Assembly (NCBI RefSeq): GCF_040954645.1
Contig: NC_092803.1
Location: 64,869,484-64,933,483, forward strand
Source: Diabrotica undecimpunctata
Lineage: Eukaryota > Arthropoda > Insecta > Coleoptera > Chrysomelidae
DNA: 64,000 nucleotides
Direction: 5' to 3'
This document shows, piece after piece, positions 1 through 11,419 of the stretch. The number at the start of each line of letters is the position of its first letter. Position 1 is the stretch's first letter. Under the pieces are notes generated by a model. It made no database searches. It saw nothing but the letters and a program-made list of their open reading frames with translations, and was not told the DNA's origin. A program made the position numbers and the translations under genes.

Positions 1-759
1 ATGTACACCACTTTGTTGCTTTTAAAATAAATTACAAAGTGGTGTATACTACATTTTTTTCAATCCCTTTACTTCTAAAAGGATTGCACATAAGCAGCAT
101 GAAGATGGTGCTAAACGCAAGCGAATACAACCTTTTAACAATCATATCTTGTTTAATTTTTGGTCTATAAAACTCAAAAAAATAGATGTTTTTTGTATTC
201 TAACATTTTTTCTGTATCTTTATATTTGTTGAGTTATTTTAAAAAACTGGATTTCTTGAGAAATTTCGAAAATAATGTCTTAATTTTAAACTATTATTTC
301 TTTTAAACTAATCCTTTTGAACCAGTTAAACTTCCAGAATGTAATGTTTGCATCTTGTTATAAATAAACAACAAATAGTTTCAACCTGGGTTGTTTTGGT
401 GAAGGTGAGTTTATTACTTTGTGAATCACAAAAAATAAAAGCGGACGGTATTTAACATAAATATGGCGTGCCCTGGTATATAAAACGTATCCACCATTTT
501 CAAGAAAAAAAATATCCCCACTGACGGTGGTGGACATGCGTTATGCACCAGCTTAGAATTTATGTTTAGCCACGGTGGGTAACGGAAATGCACCAAACCA
601 CTTAATAATGCTTACGAAGACGTTTATAAAGCATATACAAAGATGGTAGTAAGGTTGGTTTCTGCGTTGCACACATGACAAGTCCCTACAAACGGTCAAA
701 CTTTTTTTTTGGGCAAAACAAATAGATATTCATATTTTTTATTTCGAAAGAAAAAATAA
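1..759. repeat. 760-bp direct repeat, copy 1
   Basis: This stretch is repeated in direct orientation at 3044-3799 with scattered substitutions and a few indels. It opens with a hairpin: a 13-bp arm at 4-16 (TACACCACTTTGT) pairs perfectly with 34-46. The second copy directly follows a TTAA at 3041-3044 and lies just downstream of a piggyBac transposase tail. I therefore infer that the repeat is the 3-prime end of a piggyBac-like element. No coding capacity is recognised. Confidence 0.75.
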
Positions 760-839
760 TATTACCTTTCCGTCCGTGTGTTGTGTAATATCAAGCGGAA
801 TAGTCGTGACCAAATATGTAAATGTTTACAAATTATACG

Positions 840-1651
840 GAAATGACTGTGCCGTGGGGACACTGTGACCTCACTTCACCGGTTACGTTTTTTTTTAATA
901 ACTAGTTTTTGTATTTTCAGTTGAAAATGGAGCTGTCACGATATAATAAAATGGATTCCGATGATCCTAGGTTTGAACAATGGGCTTAATGTATTCTAGA
1001 ATAGGATAAGATGATTTGAACGGTAACGACGACTCAGACAATGATCTCGACTATGTCAGCGAACACGAAACTGATTAAAAAATTAAATGGGAGTCGGAAA
1101 CCGTGGAACCTCTATTGGATGTTGAAGATAATATCCCTCAAAATGCAGCACCTTCGGAGGTTAATTCGGACTTGGATCCACATGAGCAGCAACAAACTCC
1201 AGGCCCTTCGAGAACGTACTATGGCAAAAATCGATACAAGTGGACTGCAGAAGCTCCATCTTTAAATATAAGAACAAGAAGTTTCAACATTATCTCTCAT
1301 CTTCCTGGGGTTATTGACCAGCCAAGTCTCTTGGGAAATTGTGTCTCCAGAAATGTGCTTGGGAATGTATAATAACAAACTATATTTTAGAAGAAATTGT
1401 TCTTAAAACAAATGAAAAACTTGCCAGGATTAGAACGAAATATACCGATAGTAATAGAAGATAAGTATTTCAAATATTTGTTAAATTTATGTTATAACAA
1501 AATAAACGTCTTGTTAAATAAAGTTGTTGAAGTCATTTTTTTTTAATATAAACAAATATCAGTGTCTAATTTTGCAAAACAAATTGGGGTCAGTGTGACC
1601 CCAACTCACCATACACGTAACAAAAAATGGACCTCACCAGTTACGGGTTAA
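840..1651 (+). mobile_element. piggyBac-like relic, internally deleted
   Basis: Broken pieces of a piggyBac transposase N-terminus lie in several frames. A start at 927 (MELSRYN..) stops at 988. An acidic D/N-rich stretch at about 1016-1075 is typical of piggyBac N-termini. YYGKNRYKW followed by an RTR..NII.HLPGV stretch lies at about 1217-1310, and a LEEIVLKTNEK segment at about 1390-1460. The DDD catalytic core is absent. The right end at 1648-1651 is TTAA, the piggyBac target, preceded by CACCAGTTACGGG. A related CACCGGTTACG block lies at about 870 in the same orientation. The left boundary is uncertain. Confidence 0.65.
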
Positions 1652-2120
1652 ATTAGTGGATGGATTCGACCGTTAATTATTGGAAATTTATTTTATCTAA
1701 TAAAATACTAAAAACAATTGTTTTCAACTCTTTAACAAAATTTAACATAATTTTCTGTTTCTTACTCTTCGTCTCGTTTTCTTTTGACTATTGTTGTTAT
1801 TAATATATTTGCCGTTGATGTTATTTATTCAAAAAGACAGTGTTAGATGTTATTTATTCTAAAAGCTAGTGTTATTTCTTTCTTTTGTATGTGTTTGGCT
1901 ACTTTGGTTGATATCTTGCCTGTATATGTATTCGAACAGAAGGTACTGGGTTTTTTTCTCTGGTGGTGAAAATACTGATTTTAGGGCTTTCTTATGTAGT
2001 TTTTGTTTTAAAACTTTGTTTGCTCGTTATACCCAGTTGTTCACTGCTATTTGCTTAATGATATTTAATTCTATTTCGAAGTTGTTTTTTGACTTGTGAA
2101 TTTCTAATAATCTATGTCAT
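1652..2120 (-). mobile_element. Penelope-like element, 3-prime fragment
   Basis: It matches the 3-prime part of the Penelope element at 4110-4985 on the same strand, with the block equivalent to about 4200-4670 missing. It starts with the same GATGGATTCGACCGTTA end as the fuller copy. The matching part covers the region before the GIY-YIG domain. Many stops show it is dead. It abuts the TTAA end of the piggyBac relic. Confidence 0.75.
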
Positions 2121-3040
2121 CTAATTTTTTGGTTAAATACATAGCTCAAAAATCAAAATTTACCCTATGTTAATATGTGCTTTTTCTTTGGAGGTAGTTA
2201 CCATTCCAACTGGGAGGGGAAAAAGTTTATCAAAAAAACCATAGCTTTAACATCCCAACCCGGAGGGGAAAAAAGTTTATCAAAAAATAAACATAGCTGG
2301 GACTAGAGTAGTGAATTTTAAGAGATAAATTTGTTCTAAAAATCAATATTTTTGGAGTTATTCGTGGTTGTAAGTTCACTAATTGCATGTCAGAAAAGCA
2401 CATTTTTAAACGATTTTTCGCAAATAATTCCAAAAGTTCAGATATATCGAGAAAATTGTTTGGATATAAAAGAACGCTTTCAAAACAAAGAAATTCGTTG
2501 TTTATTTGTTACTGTAAACTTAATATTATCACGATTATTGCCGTTTGAAAGTATACTTTTATACATCGCATACAAAAATCTAAAAATATGATGTTGAATA
2601 AGCTGAAACAAAATGTTTTTAAGGAAACCTTAGAGAAACTTAATTAATGATCTTAAAAAGCTTTTAAATCATCATTGGTAAAAGCAAATTTTTATAAAAA
2701 TTAAGGTAAGGTATAGCTAAAATAAAGTTAGCTTATATTTTTTGTGACGCCGAAAAAAACAAACTCAACTCCGTAAAAACCACCCTAGTTAAAAGTAAAC
2801 TGGTTTAGGTTTAGTTTTGACGAAATGAGAGTTGAAAGTAAAGACATGATTATAGGAACTTATAAAAAAATACCCTTTTTTCCAAATTACTTAACTCATC
2901 AACCAAAATAGATCCATAAAAAAATGCTAGAATACAAAAAAGAGCTTTTTACTAAAGATTTTTATTTTTTTTTCTTTCTATATACTTAAAACTAAGCCCG
3001 TTTAGCGCAACCCATTTTAAAACGAAGAGCATAAAAAAAT
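2121..3040. other. no gene seen; one short duplication
   Basis: AT-rich sequence with no recognisable protein on either strand. The only structure I see is an imperfect direct repeat of about 48 bp at 2199-2302, whose two units share GGAGGGGAAAA.AGTTTATC and end in CATAGCT. Confidence 0.5.
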
Positions 3041-3799
3041 TTAATGTACACTACTTTGTTGCTTTTAAAATAAATTACAAAGTGGTGTATACTACATTTT
3101 TTTCAATCCCTTTACTTCTAAAAGGATTGCACGTAAGCAGCATGAAGATGGTGCTAAACGCAAGCGAATACAACCTTTTAACAATCATATCTTGTTAAAT
3201 TTTGTTTCTATAAAACTCAAAAAAATAGATGTTTTTTGTATTCTAACATTTTTTCTGTATCTTTATATTTGTTGAGTTATTTTAAAAAACTGGATTTCTT
3301 GAGAAATTTCGAAAATAATGTCTTAATTTTAAACTATTATTTTTTTTAAACTAATCCTTTTGAACCAGTTAAACTTCCAGAATGTAATGTTTGCATCTTG
3401 TTATAAATAAACAACAAATAGTTTCAACCTGGGTTGTTTTGGTGGAGGTGAGTTTATTACTTTGTGAATCACAAAAAATAAAAGCGGACGGTATTTAACA
3501 TAAATGGCGTGCCATTGTATAAAAATCGTATCCACCATTTTCAAGAAAAAAAATATCCCCACTGACCGTGGTGGACATGCGTTATGCAACAGCTTAGAAT
3601 TTAGGTTTAGCCATGGTGGGTAACGGAAATACACCAAATCACCTAATAATGCTTATGAAGAGGTTTACAAAGCACATACAAAAATGGTAGTAAAGTTGGT
3701 TTCTGTATTGCATACATGACAAGTCCCTACAAATGGTCAAACTTTTTTTCAGCAAAACAAATAGATATTCATATTTTTTATTTAGAAAGAAAAAATTAT
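3041..3799. repeat. 760-bp direct repeat, copy 2, with TTAA border
   Basis: Second copy of the repeat at 1-759. It begins with TTAA (3041-3044) followed by a hairpin whose first arm has one mismatch relative to copy 1. In minus-strand orientation it follows the cysteine-rich C-terminus of a piggyBac transposase, so it probably supplies the 3-prime UTR and terminal repeat of that element. This assignment is inferred; the opposite terminus was not located. Confidence 0.7.
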
Positions 3800-3837
3800 A
3801 TGGCAATAACAGCCTAAAACTAATTTTCATAAACAAA

Positions 3838-4098
3838 ATTTTGTTTTAGAAAAAACAGTCAAAGCAAAAATATGTTTCGCGGGACTGGCACGGATATTTA
3901 GTTTTTCTTGTTTTATTCTTCGCTGACTCCCTATCCATAAATGCAACATTTTCTTTGTAAAAATTTGCACAAATTTACCATTTCTCTATGTCATTCAAAG
4001 AATTATTTTTGGTTGAAACTTCTCGTGGGTCAGTTCCTTCTTGTTTTGTCAAATCTAAAAAGTCATAACATGTAGAGAGTAAAAAATTGGTAGTGAAA
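3838..4098 (-). pseudogene. piggyBac transposase, C-terminal cysteine-rich tail
   Basis: Minus-strand translation gives YKENVAFMDRESAKNKTRKT followed by a C..C-type ending (CFDCFF). This matches the layout of the cysteine-rich tail of piggyBac transposases. One stop precedes the first cysteine. It is the downstream half of the gene whose upstream half lies at 6097-6760; a Penelope insertion separates the two. Confidence 0.7.
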
Positions 4099-4109
4099 TA
4101 TGTCTTTTT
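4099..4109. repeat. target-site duplication of Penelope (left)
   Basis: The 11-mer TATGTCTTTTT occurs here and again at 6086-6096, exactly flanking the Penelope element. On both sides the flanking sequence is piggyBac transposase coding sequence on the minus strand, so the duplicated bases are host-element sequence and mark the insertion. Confidence 0.75.
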
Positions 4110-4258
4110 AAATAATTGATGGATTCGACCGTTACTTGATGGAAATTGATTTTATGTAACAATAAAACACTGAAAACTTTGTTTTCAAAACTTCCACAAA
4201 ATTTATTTTAAATTCTTATCACTACAGGTGTTTCGGATAATTGCCTTTCTCAAGTGAT

Positions 4259-4350
4259 CTGTTTTTGGCATGGGTTTACACTTTATAGTCTCTAATGAAA
4301 TAGGCTGTTTTTGGCATGGGTTTACACTTTATAGTCTCTAATGAAATAGG
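4259..4350. repeat. 46-bp tandem duplication in Penelope 3-prime UTR
   Basis: Two identical 46-bp units, 4259-4304 and 4305-4350, lie immediately next to each other. The units begin with CTGTTTTTGGCATGGG. Their identity implies a recent duplication. Confidence 0.9.
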
Positions 4351-4404
4351 TTGAGGAGGGGAGAACTGTTTGTCTCAAGCTTTTCATTCAGAATTATATC
4401 TGTG

Positions 4405-6085
4405 TTTTTTTATTTGTTGATTTCCATAGATTCTAACAAAGATAGCTTAAGGCCTTTATTTTAAATGTGTAGAATTTTAAATTCGTCATTAAAAGAATGA
4501 TTATGATCTAGAAGGTGAAGTGCGTATGTAGAATCTGTTTTTGCATTATTGAAAGCCCTTTAATGTTCTGCTATTCGTTTATTAAAATTTCTACCTGTTT
4601 GACCAATGTAAGTTTTTGGGCAGTCGCCACATTTAAGTTTGTACACACCACTGTGTAAGTGTTTTTTATGTTGGCTCTTGTTGTTTTTAATATATTTGCC
4701 TAGATTGGTATTTGTTCTGAAAGCTGGTGTTATTCCTTTCTTTTTTATGTGTTTGGCTATTTTTGTTGATATTTTGCCTGTATATGTAATCGAGCAGAAG
4801 GTACTGGGTTTTTTCTCTGGTGGTGGAAATACTAAGTTCAGGGCTTTTTTGTGTAGTTTTTGATTTAACATTTTATTAATTGTTTGTTCGTTGTATCCAT
4901 TGTTTACTGCTATTTGATTAATGATATTTAATTCTGTCTCAAAATTGTATTTTGACATAGGAATTGCTGTTAATCTATGTAACATACTATGATAGGCTGC
5001 CAGTTTATGTTGTGTGGAATGGGATGATGAATTGTGAATAGTCGTGTCAGTATGGGTAGGTTTATGAAATATGGAGAAGTCATGTTTGTTTTTAAGTCTG
5101 GTAATTTTTAAATCTAAAAAATTTATGGATTGATTTTGTTCTGTTTTTATTGTAAATTCAATATGACTATGAAGAGAATTAATTTACGATAAAAATTGGT
5201 CGAGTTGCCTGTTAGTTCCTGTGAAACATACCAGTACGTCGTCTACGTATCTCCACCAATATAAAAACTGTTTGAATATGGGATGTTTTGAAATCTTTGT
5301 CTCTAGATGATCCATAAAAATATCTGATAGCAATGGGCTTAGAGGATTGCCCATTATAAGTACTGTACTGTTATTTGTATATAATTCATTATTAAATTCA
5401 AAGTAGTCCTGGTTTATGCAAACTTCAAGAAGATGTAATGATTGGATTTGTACTATTTTGGTCTAAAAGGTTTTTTACTAGAATAAAAGTTTCTGTATGA
5501 GGGATACTAGGAAAAAGATTTTTTACGTCAAATGAAATTAATCTGGAGTTGTTAGGTAACTGAAAATGTTGTATTTTAAAAACTAGTTCTATTGTATTTT
5601 TTATGGTAAATTTAGGTGAACATTTAGTGTGTTCTAAGATAATCTCTAACAGTTTTTTTAAAAGTTTATATGACGGAGCTGTATAAAAAGACACTACAGG
5701 TCTTATTGGGTGATCCGGTTTGTGTAGTTTAATGAAAGAGTATAATTTAGGAGGCTGTGGGTTCATAATACTGAGGTATTTCTGTTCTATTGGATTTACT
5801 ATTGATTTTAAATTTTCTAAGGCTAGCTTAATTTGTTTTTGATACTTTTCTGTTGGATCTTTGTGTAACGTTTCAATGTTTTGATTATTTAAAAATTCTA
5901 TTGTTTTGTTATTATATTCTATTTTATCTATAGCAATAGTAGTGTTACCTTTGTCTGCTTTTGTAAACACCATGTTGTTTTCTATTGATTTATTTTTAAT
6001 TGAAATGGCTGTTTTATTCTCTTTGTAACAGGAATTTTTGGTTTCACTACACACATCTGTAATAGATTTTGCAATTATACTTTTG
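4405..6085 (-). pseudogene. Penelope reverse transcriptase / GIY-YIG endonuclease
   Basis: The order on the minus strand is as follows. The RT N-terminal part contains KADKGNTT and a YSFIKLHKP..PIRPVVS core (about 5700-5960). RT fingers and palm follow. The catalytic YVDD with its RYVDDVLV context is at about 5230-5250, preceded by MGNPLSPLLSDIFMD. A linker leads to the GIY-YIG endonuclease with GVYKLKCGDCPKTYIGQTGR (about 4575-4640), and the domain continues past a stop to about 4405. Frameshifts near 5190 and 5425 and stops at 4560 and later make it non-functional. In Penelope elements the RT copies RNA at a nick made by the GIY-YIG domain. Confidence 0.85.
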
Positions 6086-6096
6086 TATGTCTTTTT

Positions 6097-6760
6097 ACCT
6101 TTTATGATGTTTTTCCTAAATTTGTTTATTGTCATTTTGTCTTTAGTTACTTCTTGATGTAATACGTAAGCATTCACAAGAGCAGCATCAACAATAAGTT
6201 CCACAGCCAACTTTCTATACCATTTCATGCTTTTTCGAAGAGAGGAATTACACGACTTTTTGTGATCTGAAAAATAAAAGTAGTTGTATAGGTACTTCTA
6301 ATACCAAAATAAAACTAATGTTAGATAGTTCAAACAATTCGAGTAATACGTACCTGAAAGATCGATATAACTTTTATGTTTGTTGAATTCTATTACTGTT
6401 TTGGGTTTTGGACTGCTCCTCTTCGTTTTTCAATTGTAATCATATCCGGAATGTACTTAGTATTCATAATTAGGACACCTCTCTTATCCTTTTACTTCTC
6501 CACAAATATTCATGTATTGCTCCCTTGCGTTAAAAGTTGGTCTTTCTGTAACTTGGTTGTTATAACTATGTTAGGATTGTTTTTTCTATTTTTGCGTAAT
6601 GTACCCAAGAGAAATGTTTATTTTTCTAGAAGAGCCTGAGAAAGCTCCACACTTAAGTAATAATTGTCCATACAAATTGTTCTCATTCTACATATCATGT
6701 AGACGCTTCTGTTCTTTTTAATAAGACATCGTCCATACTTTCACACTTCACAAGTAAAAG
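6097..6760 (-). pseudogene. piggyBac transposase, middle and C-terminal part
   Basis: Minus-strand pieces read MDNYYLSVELSQALLEK, GTLRKNRKNNP, KDKRGVL, then KSYIDLS and LRKSMKWYRKLAVELIVDAA. This is the order seen around the third catalytic Asp and beyond in piggyBac transposases. A likely 87-bp intron lies at 6267-6353: the donor GTACGTATT follows the CTTTCAG exon end, the acceptor is TTTTTCAG, and splicing keeps the frame across the IDLS-D junction. Internal stops (after LLEK, and near 6530) show decay. Downstream of FRKNIIKG the frame runs into the Penelope insertion. Confidence 0.75.
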
Positions 6761-7855
6761 GTAACTGAAAACTAATTAAACGCATTCCCAAGGCCAAACA
6801 GCTCTTCGGCACGTGATAGCGGTGTTGTCACACACTCGAATAGTCTGAAACCGTTGGTGGATACCGCTTGTCTACCATGGTCCAATATGTATTTATTAGC
6901 TTTGGCAATGGTGAATACCCACCAACAAAAAAATTAATATTATCAAGGAAACATATTTTTCCAACAAAGGTTGCTTATACATGTTCATAGACATTGTAAA
7001 AAACAATATTTACGAAAAAAAGTGTTGGCCCTGGGGACTGATTTTTTTTATACATGGTGGCACTCTATGTATTCATTATTAATTAAATAAAAATTTTAAT
7101 TATTAACTATTTAATTTATTAATTCCAATGTTATGTCAATGTTAATTCATTGGGACTGCATAAGTTGCTGACATATAATATTAGAATACACTACTTTCTG
7201 TAAAACAGTGTGTTTTTAATAATAATTTATAGTTATAGGGAATCCAAATCTGTTTTCGGAATGTGATCTGAGTTAAGAGAACAATGAAAAATTGCAGAAA
7301 ACTGTCAAAAAGACGTAAAATTTCAGAAATATTGGGAATTTGGTCGTTCAAGTAAATGTATTATTACTTTATCTTCTGATATAAGAGCCGCTATTATTTT
7401 ACCTTAAAGTATGTTTGTTTTAACAAAGTATCCTAAATTCTTAATGAAAAAAAAAGTTATGATTTTGAAATATATTATGATTTTTTTTTTTGAGAAAAAT
7501 GGGAATTTTCGTAATGTCCAAATTTGTTTTAATAGTGAGACTAATTTTAATACAGATATCGTATTCATCCGAAAGTTTTACATAGAAAATGTATTTTTGG
7601 ATATTTTTTGAGCATCTAGAGCCTGTTATACAAAAAAAGTAAAAAAGCACGCCAAAAATTTGTATTTGAAAAAAAAAATGGAATTACCTATATAGACCTC
7701 TATTTTGGACTTGGATTTGTTAAATCATCATATATTAATTATACTATAATTAACAAGCTTGTAAAATTTAAGGTAAATTGATAGGGGTCACCTGACTAAC
7801 TTTGCTTATAATAAAACAGTTTTTAATTAAACACGATTTTTTAGCAACATCGCAT
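6761..7855. other. no gene seen
   Basis: AT-rich. The N-terminal half of the piggyBac transposase should lie here on the minus strand but I cannot recognise it. Small ORFs at 7411-7650 overlap on opposite strands, are low in complexity and resemble nothing I know. Confidence 0.4.
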
Positions 7856-8560
7856 TTAAAATCCACTTTCACTACCTATATGGGCGACAAGCAGTCGTTG
7901 CCCTCTACCCGTTGGTCCTCGTAACCCTGTTGATAAACCATCCACAAATGCTTGACGAAAACTCGTTATAGTAGTATCTTGCCAGATCTTAGATACTGTG
8001 TGACCAGCATTTACCCACGTTTCGTCCAGATAATAAATATTTTTATGAACTCTAATAGAGTAAAGATATTTTCGTCGCCATGAGACTATATCTTCTCTTT
8101 TTATTAAGACAGATTTACAGGATCTTTTGGCATATATAAATTTTAAATCTTCTTTTATTATTATCCTTAACGTCTCTTTGGTCATTTTTGGAATCAGACC
8201 ATTTTCCATTACCTCTGTCCTAATGAATTCGAGGGTTGGCGTTTTAGTCTCAAAAAAGAAAGAATGAATAGTAGAGCGTACAAAATTTTTCTGGTACTCG
8301 TCCAATTTAATTTTTTTTTTACCACGACAATGTACTTTTGGAGCTTGCACAATCCCAGTCACCTTTTTTTCACGTTCACGTACAATGCGTTCTATTGTCG
8401 ACACGGATACTCCCGTTAAAAATGAACACTGAGCTACAGCTTCCACTGTATGAAGTGTATTTTTTAAATTTTCATACACTCTACAGACAATCTGCTTTTC
8501 TTCTACCGACATAAACTTCCTTTTTTTTTGTACATTACTTGGACTTGCTACGTCATCCAT
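7856..8560 (-). pseudogene. Tc1/mariner (IS630)-type transposase, N-terminal half
   Basis: An open frame of 234 codons starts at ATG 8560. Residues 15-75 look like a helix-turn-helix region (MSVEEKQIVCRVYENL.. to VSVSTIERIVRE). Residues 105-150 form a second domain. The first catalytic Asp of the DDE triad sits in YLDETWVNAGHT at about residue 180. The end, GQRLLVAHIGSESGF, normally precedes the second catalytic Asp, but here the frame stops, so about half the catalytic domain is missing. No inverted termini were identified. The frame itself has no internal stop. Confidence 0.75.
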
Positions 8561-9329
8561 TTTAATGCTCTAAAAAGAATAAACATCAATCATAATATTT
8601 TGCTATGTATTTGTTGCTTACTTACCACAAAAACTATTTTAAAATTAATAAATAATTAATAAATAATAATAAATATATTATAAATAAATATTTAAAAAAT
8701 ATATAAAAGAAAGTCACATGCACAAGAAACAGAACACACCCCGCCTATGGACATATAAGAATGTGAAACGAATCAAATATGTCATCTCGTTACTATTTTT
8801 TCCAAGGACGTAAATATATAGCCAAGCGAAATGTTGATAGGTTTACCGATGTTTTAAAATATTTAACTGAACTGGTCCAACTATACGCTCGAAAAACGAA
8901 CCGGTATGCACAATTTATATTGTTACGTGGGCAAATGTTATGAAATTATTTCGTATATTTTACTTATTTACATTGTCGAAGCATACACAATAAAAACGAC
9001 CCCTGTAAGATTTTACTCCTGATATTTAGAATTGTTACCGTTAGCTCTCAGTTAAATTTGTAAATGAGTCACCTTTAATTGAAATCTGTCTGACTATAGT
9101 TAACTTGAAGTTAGCCATAATAGATGTTTGAAATTTAGCTGCTCCCTCTACGCAATCTTTACTATAGCAAAGACGGAATTCTCATATATAAAGGTCGTTA
9201 TAGTGTGATTTGTTAATTCAGGTTTAATGCGGGTGTATACTACATGCAGAATTAGACTTAAGTAACTGCCAACTAGTTCTATTTGGGAATAAAAATGACA
9301 CTTGATAACAGAAAACAAAAATAAAAGAA
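8561..9329. other. no gene seen
   Basis: AT-rich tract, with a TAAATAATTAAT-rich low-complexity block at about 8640-8705. It probably includes the 5-prime flank of the transposase at 7856-8560. No terminal repeat was identified. Confidence 0.4.
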
Positions 9330-9815
9330 GAGTACATAATAACAAAAATATGCCAGTACGGCTAGCAACACAAGAAGAAAGACTAAGATATGAACGAAAT
9401 GTTAAAACATAATTAAATGTAATGCAATTCAAGAGAAATATAAATGAAGATTGGATTAAAGTTGCACATATAATCGAAAATTTAGAAAAACAGTGCAATA
9501 AGTTCATATATACAAATAATAAGGATTGGTTTGATGACAAGTAAAAGTAAATATGAAAAGTAAAGGAATAAGAAAATAAAAAAGGGATACCGGCAGAAGC
9601 CAATACTTTATCACGATAAACTAGGTAATGTCATAAGTGAAGAAAACGAAATTATTTTGAGATGTAGGGAGTACTTTTACGAATTATTAAATAATGACAC
9701 CGCGACCGAACATATAGTCATAATGGAATGCATAAACAAAGTAAATAAAACAGAAGAAACACTTCTTAGCACGAGCGATATTAAAGAAATAATAAAAAAA
9801 CTTAGAATAATAAGA
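9330..9815 (+). pseudogene. LINE fragment: linker before reverse transcriptase
   Basis: Plus-strand pieces in shifting frames read RLATQEERLRYERN, NINEDWIKVAHIIENLEKQC, NKDWFDDK, then REYFYELLNND and SDIKEIIKKLRI. This order (endonuclease-RT linker with a W-F motif, a YF.ELLN block, then the start of RT) is common to RTE/CR1-like LINEs. It breaks off at about 9815, where a different LINE begins. Confidence 0.6.
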
Positions 9816-10449
9816 AGCATTCAGGACAGCCAAGTCTACTACTTAATAAATCAGCATTAAGCCAACTGCAAACTATGAACATAAATGTCAACTTTGTATG
9901 GATTCCTTCCCATATCGAAAGTGCTGGTAATGAAGAAGTAGATTTCTTGGCAGAACTAGCAATCTCGAATCCGGAAGCTATAGAAATCAGAAGCATTCCA
10001 CATCTAGATATAAAACCTATAATCAATAACTTAATAATCAATGATTGGCAGACCAAGGGGAATCAGTCTACATCCAAATTACGACAAATAAAACATTGTA
10101 TATTACCTTGGAAATCAACCCTAAATAAGCGTATACATCAAACCATCCTATCTCTTCTGAGAATAGGCCACACCGCTATCACCCATAAACAGCTTCTGGA
10201 GACTGAATTAAAACCACAGTGCTACGTATATGATATTGTGTTCAGTGTTCGACATATTTTACTGGAGTGTCCTTTATATTGCATGTAGAGACTTCAGTAT
10301 AAATTAAAAGATACCTTAGAGGCAATATTAAGTGACAAATTTGACTTTATACTTATATTCCATAAATGTACTAAATAAATTGTAAAACTTTAAATTGTAC
10401 AACGCCAATGATCCTAGGAGGTTGAGGCATAAATAAATAAAAAAAAAAT
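9816..10449 (+). pseudogene. LINE 3-prime end with RNase H domain
   Basis: The frame carries FVWIPSHIESAGNEEVD.LAE, the C-terminal RNase H signature found in I-, Jockey- and R1-type LINEs. It then has a C-terminal zinc-like C..H...C ending (HILLECPLY) before the stop at 10288. An A-rich (TAAA)n-type tail at about 10424-10449 marks the 3-prime end. It is 5-prime truncated: RT and endonuclease are missing. Joining of this fragment to an unrelated LINE at about 9815 suggests nested insertion. Confidence 0.7.
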
Positions 10450-11415
10450 GCTCATTATTCTAGAATATAATAATATCATTAAAATAATATCATTAAAATT
10501 TCTATTTCTTTCAAAAAAATTATGTTTTTTCTATTTTATTTAAAACATTTAAAATACAGCTATGTTGTTTTTGTAAATAAGTTTTTAATTCTTTACATTT
10601 ATAGGAAAATAACAAATGTTTCTAAATACTAAGTGATTTGTTCAAATACTAGCAATATTCTGAACTATTGACGGTTAATTTGTTATCTGCTAAGAAAAAT
10701 CTTACAAGTATGTTCTAATGTTTTTGATTTATCATTTAAATCACTTAGGTATATATTATTAAGTGATATTTACCCGCTGGCCATTATAATAATGGTTGTA
10801 ATTAATTCACCGTCGAATATTCAGGTTATTAGCAAATTAAATTTGTCTAGTACTTCAGACAAAACCTGGCGCTCCTTTATAGACTACTCTAATATCTTAA
10901 GTGGCTTTGTTCTACGACTAATGATTTCGACGATTAGAGCAATTGTGTCTCCCAGAAAACGACAATAGTCATGCTAATGGCGGGAATTAATCAATTAATT
11001 TTGTTTGGACTAACAATTTTCTGGAGTTCTTTGTTAGCCGTATACTAATTATTTGCCTTATTTATTGGTTAATTTAGTAGAGTCTTTGAAACTTGACTAA
11101 CGATGGCGATTTATTTAGTTTTGTTTTTCAAAGATTAATTACTGTCGGAAAGTACACTAGATGCTTAACTGAAAATTAAATGAAAATTAGATGAGAAGCA
11201 CATTTGTTTTGCTGTAATACCATGTGCGACAAAAGTATTAAATAAATTTCAGTTAATGTCAATTTAAATTTAAAGAGAAGATATCGGTACGAAAAAATTG
11301 GTTAGAAAAAGCTAATTTTTTTACCTGGGCCTGTCTGATGCAAGAGATCTCCGTTACTACTGAATCTCTAACTTATTGTCTTTGCTGCCGATTATTGTTT
11401 CGTACACTTAGTCTA
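10450..11415. other. no gene seen
   Basis: No protein family recognised on either strand. Some GC-richer patches (10860-11000) may be decayed LINE sequence, but I cannot identify them. Confidence 0.4.
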
Positions 11416-11419
11416 GAAT

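Larger units (their letters stand above)
4110..6085 (-). mobile_element. Penelope-like retroelement, 1976 bp
   Basis: A single minus-strand reverse transcriptase plus GIY-YIG endonuclease unit, the hallmark of Penelope-like elements, lies between 11-bp target duplications. No LTR-like terminal repeat is seen, so this copy is probably 5-prime truncated. A perfect 46-bp tandem duplication (4259-4350) sits in its 3-prime noncoding part. Confidence 0.85.

Noticed and set aside
1869..2099. Plus-strand 76-codon ORF with hydrophobic start
   Set aside because: It is the antisense of the Penelope fragment on the minus strand.
9148..9603. 151-codon hydrophobic minus-strand ORF
   Set aside because: Opposite strand of a recognisable LINE linker; composition reflects A-rich coding on the other strand.
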